Below are positions 9,171 to 16,872 of a stretch of 26,993 nt of DNA, one piece after another. Position numbers and translations under genes: made by a program. The DNA is taken from NCBI GenBank assembly GCA_003427395.1, contig BFEA01000294.1, forward strand, positions 1,453,152 to 1,480,144, read 5' to 3'. Numbering within the stretch: position 1 is the stretch's first letter; each line of letters opens with the position of its first letter. The notes beneath the pieces are model-generated. The model was not told the origin of the DNA, ran no database searches, and saw only the letters and a program-made list of their open reading frames with translations. The DNA is from Chara braunii. Lineage: Eukaryota > Streptophyta > Charophyceae > Charales > Characeae.

Positions 9171-9701
9171 TCAGAAGAGACGAATCTCAGAGGAAACCGG
9201 ATCCAGGACTTCGAACTGATGCTCGAAATTATCCAGGAGCAGAGACTTTAACACTACTGCCAAGTCTCTCTCTTTTGCCTTACCAACGATGGGAATAGCT
9301 TCTAGAAAAGACATCCAATCTCTTCTATCCTCAAAGTCAATAGTAGTTAAAAGGTTAGGGAGACTCTCAAATTGTCTTACTTCCTTCCCCCAGGTTACCG
9401 TTCTCTTTAACTTTTCAAGCCACTCTTTGGTTCTTATGAGACTAATATAAGCACCTATCTGACACATCAAGTAATCATCTTCCTTTTCTAGGCCTGCTGG
9501 TACATAAATCCTTACATCCAGGCTGCCAGTATGCAAGAATTTCACCACTGGAATGTGAAATATTATTGGACCTCTCACACAAGTCTCATATCTCAAGATC
9601 ACAAAAGGATTATCATACCCCGTCACTTCATAGAGTTTGCCCCTCATAGTAGTTATCCTGACTAATGAGAGTATTTTTTTTGGGCTCTTTTCACTTTCCA
9701 T
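9171..9701 (-). CDS. novel family-1 protein, array member 4 (only intact copy)
   Basis: An uninterrupted frame from the ATG at 9701 to TGA, 176 codons. The ATG lies inside the coding sequence of member 3, overlapping it by about 40 bases in another frame. Family-1 landmarks are FVILRYET, then hydrophobic strands (IIFHIPVVKFL), SLDVRIYVPAGLEKED, and a C-terminal helix with a conserved Trp (RRDWMSFLEAI) followed by basic residues (GKAKERD). These align with ...AIRYEM..., ...ELDVYDVRIYVPKE... and ...KDNWSAVIEFA... of member 2. No catalytic signature, membrane segment or zinc motif is visible. The function is unknown. It could be a structural or nucleic-acid-binding accessory protein of the element. 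Confidence 0.6.
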   Translation of the reverse strand: MESEKSPKKILSLVRITTMRGKLYEVTGYDNPFVILRYETCVRGPIIFHIPVVKFLHTGSLDVRIYVPAGLEKEDDYLMCQIGAYISLIRTKEWLEKLKRTVTWGKEVRQFESLPNLLTTIDFEDRRDWMSFLEAIPIVGKAKERDLAVVLKSLLLDNFEHQFEVLDPVSSEIRLF

Positions 9702-10156
9702 GCAAACTCTATCATGACATATCAATTGTCTCTTGGGAATGTGAGTCCCTCAACAGGTGGAGATGGTATCCCAACAAAAGGTCTGACATAGGTACCAAAA
9801 AAGAAGTTTCTTCCCTCTCGCTCTAATTTTTTTTTCTTATCATGCATAGGATCCGACGCCCGTTGCTAACACACACCTTTTCTACACTCCTCAAACTTTT
9901 GTTTTGGCACGTAAATCCCAATATCATACTTATCAAGATCAGTAAAACAGCATGTAAGAACATACAAACTGTCATGTCCCCGTCCTGGTTTCTTTATTGC
10001 TTCATACCTCACGATTTCATAAGGGATTACGGTCCTACCCGCTATAGAATTAAGGGAATTTAACAGTTTATCTGATTCAACCTTACTCAACCATTCATGA
10101 TCTCTAATCAATCTAAGCTTAGGTTTGTCCCTTAAAGGTACATAGCGTCGACTCAT
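9662..10156 (-). pseudogene. novel family-1 protein, array member 3
   Basis: It starts with an ATG whose last bases overlap the stop of member 2 (ATGA). Landmarks: LLNSLNSIAG, PYEIVRYEAI, SLYVLTCCFTDLDKYDIGIYV (split here only for description), PKQKFEE, then IPSPPVEGLTFPRDN and IEFAWKVKR. About 40% of positions over the core match member 2. In-frame TAG at 9866-9868 and TGA at 9722-9724 break it. The TGA stands where member 2 has the conserved Trp of DNW. The reading frame nevertheless continues in recognisable form to TAG at 9662-9664, past the start of member 4. Confidence 0.6.
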
Positions 10157-10641
10157 CTGACTCTTTGATCTCGTTTCACTTTCTAAGCAAACTCAATCAC
10201 TGCAGACCAATTATCTTTTGACAAATTTATATCAGGCAGGGGAGGAGCTGAAAATCCCTCAAAGATAGCAAATCGAGTAGATCCAGTGAATTTTTTGTTT
10301 TCCCTCTCAAATCTCTCTTTCTCTTTCAGTACCACTTCTTCAACAAATCCCCTGCATCTCTCATATACTGCTTCAACACTTCTCTCCTTTGGGACATAAA
10401 TTCTCACATCATACACGTCCAGTTCCGTGAAATAGAATGTCAGTATGTATAATCGTTCCTGCTCCCATCCGCTCTCAACCATCTCATATCTTATAGCCTC
10501 ATAAGAGAACACATCTTTCTTGCTTAGAGTATTCAGGGACTTTATGAGACATTCGACTTTCTCTTGACTTGGGCCAAAACCTCTACCAAATTTCAACCTT
10601 CTCCATCTGATTTCCTCTGCTGAAATCTCTGTAGTTATCAT
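10153..10641 (-). pseudogene. novel family-1 protein, array member 2
   Basis: The ATG at 10641 opens a frame of about 160 codons, most of it intact. Landmarks: ECLIKSLNTLSKKDVFSYEA, IRYEMVESGWEQERLYILTF, YFTELDVYDVRIYVPKERSV, a Lys/Glu-rich coil (VVLKEKERFERENKKF), then EGFSAPPLPDINLSKDNW and AVIEFA. It stops at TAG 10183-10185 exactly where member 3 keeps TGG (IEFAWKVKR). The following KVKRDQRVR is still in frame up to TGA at 10153-10155, which overlaps the next ATG. The natural protein probably had about 163 residues. The best-preserved core makes this the reference for the family. Function unknown. Confidence 0.6.
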
Positions 10642-11122
10642 GCCCACTGTTTCTTTTATCCCTTGTCAATACCATGTTAATTATCGACAGTCAGTTAGTC
10701 CTATCACAATAACTGTTAGGTAAAGGAGGGATCGGATCAGTCTCATATGTCACTGACATTAAATCCCATTCCACTTTCTTCTTCTGCTTAATTAAATCTG
10801 CCTTCTCATCATAAATAGACTGGATTGCAATTTTTCATAGCCAGTTGAAGGTCTCACAATCTTCACAGTCTCCCTTCTTGACATAGGGATGGATATCATC
10901 AATATCTCCCTCTAAGAAGCGAGCCAACACTATGCTGATGGTCGAATTGCCAGAACGGTAGACCCAACAATGCTCAGACTTATAGAGGAATATTCCTTTG
11001 GTAGTCACTTTCGAGAGTTCTCTCAATGCATCAGAAGTTAGCATTCTTGATGAAATCCCCGAGCTCTTGATTCTTCCTTTCCCTTCTCATTGTTCAAAAG
11101 ACATCATAGTTTCATGAGACAT
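10583..11122 (-). pseudogene. novel family-1 protein, array member 1
   Basis: Read from the ATG at 11122. Landmarks: ALRELSKVTTKGIFLYK, STISIVLARFLEGDIDDIHP, YVKKGD, a charged segment (DEKADLIKQKKKVEWDLM) and PIPPLPNSYCDRTN. The PPLP and DxTN positions match APPLPDINLSKDN in member 2. In-frame TGA codons occur at 11087-11089, 10835-10837 and 10691-10693. The last falls at the conserved Trp after (D/T)N. The frame ends at TAG 10583-10585, overlapping the start of member 2 by 59 bases. The downstream ATG at 11044 gives only a 69-codon open piece. The family and the function are unknown. Confidence 0.5.
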
Positions 11123-11880
11123 ACCTGAGTTAAAGTCTAATTCTCTCTGTCAATAATATCAATCTCCTTCTCCGGTCCAGTGTGGTACCTCACACAATGA
11201 AGAAATAAGACGCAGTTAGCAGCTGTGATTCTCAAGAGAGTCGAGACTCAATGAAAATAACAACTTTAGTACGAAGCTCATAATATTGTCAGCAGTTTTC
11301 GCGCCCTAATCAAAGCTCAAAGATGATGAGGACCCAGACTCGTTCCGGACACGAAAAATATTTTCATGTCCCTAGCAACGACGTTATTTTTGTCGCACTT
11401 TTTCTAGTCTGGCCACTTCAGGCGACCGGAAAGCCAACAGACTGTCACGCAGGATTTTGTATGTTATTGCAGTAAGTAAAATAAATTAAATAATGCAAAT
11501 CCCTTCCTCTTGTGTGCGTCCGGCTTCGAGCGAGACCCTTCAATTGCGGTCTTTGCCAGCCCCCAGTCTTAGGAATCTTTTATTTTGATTCAGAACAGCA
11601 GAGAATCATGCAGATATTAATAACCATAAAAAATTATAGGCTACTATGCATACATCGATTACGTCAATCTGATTTTGAGAACTGTGACATAATGATCCAC
11701 ATGAGCAATCATAAAGTGAAAACAATGCAAAAAGCAAGACCGACTGACTCGAATAATGACAGGATCAAATGAGTGATGGAAGAATGAGAATTCATAATAG
11801 TTTCAGAAAGTACATGTGAAAGAGAGCATGGCCAGCACCAATCGAGATTCCTCACTCATCCCTCTGAACTTCACTGTTTC
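11123..11880. other. AT-rich interval without a recognisable gene
   Basis: No frame here shows family-1, family-2 or any known motif. A plus-strand frame at 11512-11772 has no recognisable content. The interval separates the tight reading-frame array from the more distant family-1 relative upstream. Confidence 0.5.
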
Positions 11881-12534
11881 TCACTTTGTTGTCCGTCTTC
11901 CGGGCTTCTTGCCATGTCTCCGTGCTCTCTGAGGTTGTGGCTTCTGAATGTATAGCCACCTGAAGCCTACTAGTTCTGAACATTTCCAGCCAAGTCCCAT
12001 GATACGGAAGTCAAGCATGGCACAAAATTCCTCCCATAGTGTGGGGAGATAAGGCTGATAGAAAATGCCCCTCCTAAGATGCGGAAACTCTGAGGGCTCG
12101 GTCACTGCCTCATAGTCGATCACTGCAGGCGATATGTATCGCTTGGTCAAGTCCACCAATCCACCCCAATAAGAGCCGTCAGTAAGGTAGTAGGGGACCG
12201 GAGGCTTAAGATAGTCAGTGAAAAGCTTAGGACCAAAGCTATAGACTAGCTTTGTGTTCCCCTAGAGTCTCTCAGCTTTCCACTGCACATGCCCGGCTGC
12301 TGCTGCCCACACTGCATCGAAATGAGGGTGTGTCTCGTTCCCCTTTCTTAGGAAGATCCGGTGATCGCTGACTGTACCTTCAGCAAACTCAGTGAGAGTG
12401 ATGAAGATGGACAAGTCTTCACGCTTGAACCCATCAATCCTGACGTACTTGTAGGGGAAGCTCTCCTTGGCAGCAATCAGGTTGAGCCTGTCAAGGACCG
12501 ACTGGTCGACTGTGATTGGGTTGATCTCTCTCAT
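11881..12534 (-). pseudogene. distant family-1 relative with one in-frame stop
   Basis: The ATG at 12534 opens a single frame of about 217 codons, broken only by TAG at 12262-12264. Landmarks: VLDRLNLIAAKESFPYKYVR, LSIFITLTEFAEGTVSDHRI, FLRKGNE, then after the stop GNTKLVYSFGPK, YLKPPVPYYLTDGSYWGGLV and a basic tail (QPQRARRHGKKPGRRTTK). The LxxLN...PY..VR core, the KG(N/D) turn, the PP(L/V)P motif and the later Trp occur in the same order as in the array members. The basic C-terminal tail is unique to this copy. It is more GC-rich than the array. It could be the least degraded long member of the family. Confidence 0.5.
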
Positions 12535-12579
12535 GTACTCGGATAAATAGTTACTCCCAGACAGAGAAAGAACTGGACG

Positions 12580-12900
12580 GGCTCCAGAATGTTTGTCTGG
12601 GTGACCTTCTGGGTGTTGTTCTGAATGCTATTTCTGAATGTTGATCTCAATGCCTCTTTGAATGCTCATCAGGATGTTGATCTGCGTGCCAATTAAATGC
12701 TGATTGTTTGCTGCTTGATTATTGCTTAGTTGCTAATTGACTGCTATTGTTTTGAGTTGACTGTTGCTTGATAAATAGACAACAATTGTCACTAGCCGAA
12801 CAAACCCTTAGTTGCCACCTAAACGCTGTCCGGAGGTCATCTAAAGTTTACCTGAAGGCTGTCCGAAAATTATATGAAGTTTGTTTGGAAGTTTGTCTGA
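12580..12900. repeat. degenerate short direct repeats
   Basis: Variants of CTGAATGTTGATCT recur from 12586 to 12690, then TTGATTGCTG-like words to 12780, then TGTCCGGAGGT-like words to 12900. The copies are too diverged to define a unit length. No convincing coding region overlaps them. Confidence 0.5.
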
Positions 12901-13015
12901 AGATCTAACTGTACGTTGCTCGGTCACTATCAACGCCACTGTGCACTGCACGCCGAAAAAACACCGCCGAGTGCGAATCAACACTGACAGCTCTGTGTAC
13001 CAGAGTCGTACATCG

Positions 13016-13140
13016 CTGAGTCTGTTTTTTGGTCGTCTGAGTCTAGTTTCCAATTGTCTGAGTCCAGTTTTCAATTGTCTGAGTCCAGTTTCCAATTGTC
13101 TGAGTCCGAGTTTCCAATTGTCTAAGTCCGAGTCCATTTT
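13016..13140. repeat. 21-bp minisatellite
   Basis: About five copies with starts at 13036, 13057, 13078, 13099 and 13121, sharing TCTGAGTCCAG and TTTCCAATTG; one unit is 22 bp. A partial copy precedes the first. On the minus strand the 21-bp units translate as seven-residue repeats (RQLETGL), which keeps a frame open at 12841-13293, but nothing else supports that frame as a gene. Confidence 0.9.
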
Positions 13141-13529
13141 AAAGTTTGGTTGAGAGCAGATCAGGAAACTAATTAACTCCTGTAATGTTGAGTGTTGAAA
13201 TAGTTGTTGATTGGATGTTGTCTGATGGCTACCCTCAGTGTTGAGCCCTGCGCGTTTACGACAGTACTCAGCACCATCCACTATTAACAACACTGAATAT
13301 CAAACTCTGTGTAATGCTCAGTGATCGAAAATGACTGGATTGTACTCATGATCGTGATGATTGCCTTTTCTCCAATTGCCTCAAACTCACTGGCTGGTTT
13401 GACTGCCGTTTACGTCTTGTAAATGCATTGTATGTCTGATTGAAGCTGGTCTCAGGTCAGTTTGTCTCACGGCAGCCTGTCATTGTCTGACACAAGTTCC
13501 TTTCCCTTGAAAGTAATGATTGAACTCCC

Positions 13530-13784
13530 CTACTGATAACTGCCGACAACTTTTCTTGCCTCCTCAACTGAACCTATAGTCGACAGGGTGCTGTGCATTT
13601 CTTCTTCTGTCCCATAGATGTAGAGAATGTACTCAACAGTCATCTGATCCCTCACTAGTTTTAAAGCTTCTTTCATCATTGCCTCCTTACGACAGTGAAA
13701 ATCATTAATGATAGTTTTTTTCCAACCTTCAGTTTTGTTTTGATGCAACGTGCAAATCACTCTCAGTCTTCCCTCACTCCCCAT
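13530..13784 (-). CDS. distant family-2 relative
   Basis: An 84-codon frame with an ATG start and no internal stop. It begins GSEGRLRVICTL, has a central basic stretch (EGWKKTIINDFHCRKEAMM), then EALKLVRDQMTVEYILYIYG and a Ser/Glu-rich end. The core resembles SALRIVTDQTEINYIL of array member 5, and the preceding (T/R)LR(I/V) also matches. It lacks the VSLARR tail. It may be the upstream edge of the same array or a separate degraded copy. Function unknown. Confidence 0.4.
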   Translation of the reverse strand: MGSEGRLRVICTLHQNKTEGWKKTIINDFHCRKEAMMKEALKLVRDQMTVEYILYIYGTEEEMHSTLSTIGSVEEARKVVGSYQ

Positions 13785-14836
13785 CTTTTGTTGAACATCA
13801 TTACTTAGACTCCTAGGAGTAAGGTCGTGGAGTTTTACTGAAGACCGAACCCCAAAAGATCATTACCTTAACCTCTGCTATTGGGCAGGCTACTGACAAC
13901 ATCGAGTTGGGGAAATCCGAGTAAACCATCGGACGGATGAGAGTTAGCTGATTCTACGGAGTCTGAGCTGAGCTTATCAAGTTTGTATTGAATTCACTAC
14001 GTCTGCCTCGAGTTTGCCAGATCTGTACTAAGTTCACTGGGTGCCAACAATTATGTTGAACACTGTCTGAATCAGCAGAATTGCCTGGGTATTAGATCCA
14101 CAGATAAGTTCCTTACTGGGTCCGCCGTTGAGTTTGTAAACCTGCAGGCCTTACCAAAACCATGTACCTCTCTCCCCGTCTACATATTTTTCCCAGCACT
14201 CGGGTCTTCACTGAACCTGCCGGGCCTAAGTTTTATCAGGTGCGTCAGAACCCGAGTATGCAGAGCCTGAAGGTTGAATGTGACTGATTTTCAGATATCA
14301 TTCGAATTTTGAGATAGCCTGAGTTCGCCGGTTCTATTTACCGGCCTACCAGATTTTCGCTTGAGTCTGCGGAAGATTGTCTAATCCGTCACTGACCGAG
14401 TCTGCGTGAGTCTGGTTTGAGTCATCTGAGTCTGGTTTGAGTCATCAAATAATTTATGGGTATGCTCAGTTTAATGTATGTTTCCGCAGTGGGATAGTTT
14501 CGAGTTCAGGACCACCGTGAAGACCAAATCCCCGCATCGAGGCCTGTTGGCAGCCCCTCGACACAGCTCAGTTGGTCCTAGTTAATTACCGAGTCAGTCC
14601 TAAAAAATGGTACAGAAAAAGTCCTTTACTGTCGAGTGTAGTGGTTGATGGAGGGATACTGTGACCTTGAAGGAAGTGACCCGGAGGCAAACATGATTGA
14701 TTCCAGAAGAAATGACAAATAACGATCACCTGCAATCAGGTACCTTGTTCAGGCCTCGAATTAAGCTTCAATTATCAATTGCACAGTCTCACAGGTTTTT
14801 AGCCACTTACAAAATTCGAATTGGAATATAACTAAA
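13785..14836. other. intergenic interval; short 20-bp duplication inside
   Basis: No frame of note. GAGTCTGGTTTGAGTCATC is repeated at 14408 and 14428. The word GAGTCTG/GAGTTTG is common throughout, as in the repeats upstream. TGTTGGCACCC on the minus strand near 14053 resembles an LTR start, but I found no matching partner. Confidence 0.5.
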
Positions 14837-15756
14837 ATGCACGACATGAACAAATTCAGAACAGTCGTCGAGCGATCTGGAATCACAAACAGTTTTGTTG
14901 TTGATATTTGGGAACACAATCACATCCACTTCTGCAAAGATCCGTATAGAGCATCTAATCATAGAAATCCTTCAAAACAAATGGTGCTGCACATCCAACA
15001 AACAACTATTTTAGAAAAACACGTATCAGTTATCAGAAGGAAGAGAACTAGAGAAGAAAAAAATTGGTCAGCAGTTTTGGAAGCAGAGATAACATGTCGT
15101 AATGTAATTGCGTCAACCGACCTTGCAAAGCTGAGGTTAGAATGGTTTAGACAGAGCGATAGTGATATTTTGGGGCAAGTAACACAAATGTCGGCCGAAG
15201 TTATTCGCTTGTTGCTTCACCTGCCACAACGACATCAATTTGAATAATCTTTGAGGTCATATGGAACAGAGCAAGGTATCGGCGATATCGATGACTCAAC
15301 CATCATACGTCCCAGAGCGCATGTTGCACTTTCGTGCTCACACGATGACTTTATTCAAGGAGCAGATGTGCAAGTCGCAAGAGTAACATACTTCTTCCAC
15401 GGCCGCGAGGTGAGGTGTGATATGAGTGTAAGGGGTGACAACAATGATATGTGGTACACTTCTCTAGCATTGTTGTTTGTGCTACAGTGCCGGAAGAAAC
15501 CACGAAGATGGAATGTGCATTTGTCCAATGGTATAAAGATTGCAGGATGAACTTCATCAACCGAATGACCTGTAAATTAATCTAGTGGAAAAAACATAGA
15601 GACGCACAAATGAGTAGCATCATCGATATAGGCACAATTATTCAACCGGAGCATCTGGTGTCGTACTTCAAACGTGCAAATTTTAATAATGAAATGGACC
15701 GAGTAGTTGAAGAAGAAGGCTTATTTTTTGTGAACAGGTTCACAACCATTGTATAA
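14837..15756 (+). pseudogene. transposase-like protein, C-terminal portion
   Basis: One frame runs from ATG 14837 through a TAA at 15245-15247 to about 15470. Visible segments are HDMNKFRTVVERSG, EAEITCRNVIASTDLAKLRL, then IIRPRAHVALSCSHDDFIQG and DVQVARVTYFFHGREVRCDM. Coding then shifts to another frame (TTKMECAFVQWYKDCRMNF, a TAG at 15583-15585, then SIIDIGTIIQPEHLVSYF and EEEGLFFVNRF) and ends at TAA 15754-15756. A 'V-W-Y...I-x-I-x-x-I-x-P-x-H-L-V...FFVNRF' ending resembles the C-termini of plant and algal DNA-transposon proteins of the CACTA/KDZ type. The DDE core would lie upstream but is not visible in the window, so the assignment is by pattern only. Frameshift and stops mark it as dead. 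Confidence 0.45.
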
Positions 15757-15866
15757 GTTTCTCTTCAGAAATTGAATGTGGTATCTTATATGTTGTCGGT
15801 GTGCGTTGCGTTATAATCTGCAGGTCAGACGGTTGTGCAACCTTGCCTTCTTCGGACAATAGAAAA

Positions 15867-16486
15867 ATGAAATTCACGCCCGGCAGAAGCAATGAAGTAA
15901 ATAACAGACGTGTTGGTGGACTTCAATCAACACGAAGACAAGACGTCACCAACAACAAAAATCAGGCACAATCACCATAATTGTGCGACAACCTGATGAG
16001 AACACATGACGATACTGTTTTTCCAACTTTGCATGCGACGCAAATACGTGGCACGTCAATCCTTCGAAAGCGCAGCAGATCACCTCGCGGCCCCTTGTCC
16101 GACAAAGTGGAAGAAGTCGAAGGTGGTGCACGAAGCGGGTCACGGATACGAATAAGTTTAACGAGTGCACAAAAATTCCCAGATGTGATAGAGAATGCAA
16201 CAGAAATGTGCTCACAACACGATAAAGAAGTGAAGAAAGACAAAAAGGTTGGGTCGCAGTTGAAAATGTGGAAAGGAAAAAGAGTCAGGAACGTTCGTAC
16301 AAAGGGCGTAAAAGAAGTGAAACGACAGGGTAAGCACACAATATCTGAAAAGAAAGGTGATACTGATGGTGGAACGTCATCGACAACACAAAGGCGGTTG
16401 TTCAAACGTAGCAAAGCAGTTGAACCAGAGAAGAAGATTCCTAAATTCTCGAAGACATTGACAGACGATGTGATACAAAGGATGTA
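15867..16486 (+). pseudogene. basic N-terminal part of the Ulp1-containing protein
   Basis: Read from the ATG at 15867 (MKFTPGRSNEVNNRRVGG). An in-frame TAA occurs at 15978-15980. The rest is Lys/Arg-rich (ILRKRSRSPRG, EVKKDKKVGSQLKMWKGKRV), suggesting a nuclear or nucleic-acid-binding segment. It ends in KTLTDDVIQRM just where a 386-bp tandem duplication begins. The same TDDVIQRM peptide reopens at 16844 and runs on into YHKPKITLSIDACG. The two parts were therefore one reading frame before the duplication. No folded domain is recognised. Confidence 0.55.
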
Positions 16487-16872
16487 GACAAAGTGGAAGA
16501 AGTCGAAGGCGGTGCACAAAGCGGGTCACGGATACGAATAAGGTTAACGAGTGCACTAAATTTTCCAGATGTGACAGAGAATGCAACAGAAATGTGCTCA
16601 CAACACGATAAAGAAGTGAAGAAAGACAAAAAGGTTGGGGCGAAGTTGAAAATGTGGAAAAGAAAAGAAGTTAGGAATATTCGTGCAAAGGGCGTAAAAG
16701 AAGTGAAATGACAGGGTAAGCACACAATCTCTGAAAAGAAAGATGCTACGGATGGTGGAACATCATCGACAACACAAAGGCGGTTATTCAAACGTAGCAA
16801 ATAAGTTGAAGCAGGGAAGAAGATTCCTAAATTCTCAAAGACATTGACAGACGATGTGATACAAAGGATGTA
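16101..16872 (+). repeat. 386-bp tandem duplication
   Basis: Copy 1 spans 16101-16486 and copy 2 spans 16487-16872. Both begin GACAAAGTGGAAGAAGTCGA and end ACAAAGGATGTA. The unit is not a multiple of three, so copy 2 changes the frame. Copy 2 also carries a CGA-to-TGA change (near 16708) and other substitutions, so the duplication is not very recent. Confidence 0.95.

Noticed and set aside
13016-13140. Possible CRISPR array
   Set aside because: The repeats are directly adjacent with no unique spacers, and the context is eukaryotic.
14553-14590. tRNA-like A box (CAGCTCAGTTGGTCC)
   Set aside because: No B box follows at a workable distance, so it is probably chance.
16493-16711. Independent 72-codon plus-strand gene
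   Set aside because: It is the second copy of the 386-bp duplication, ended by a derived TGA.
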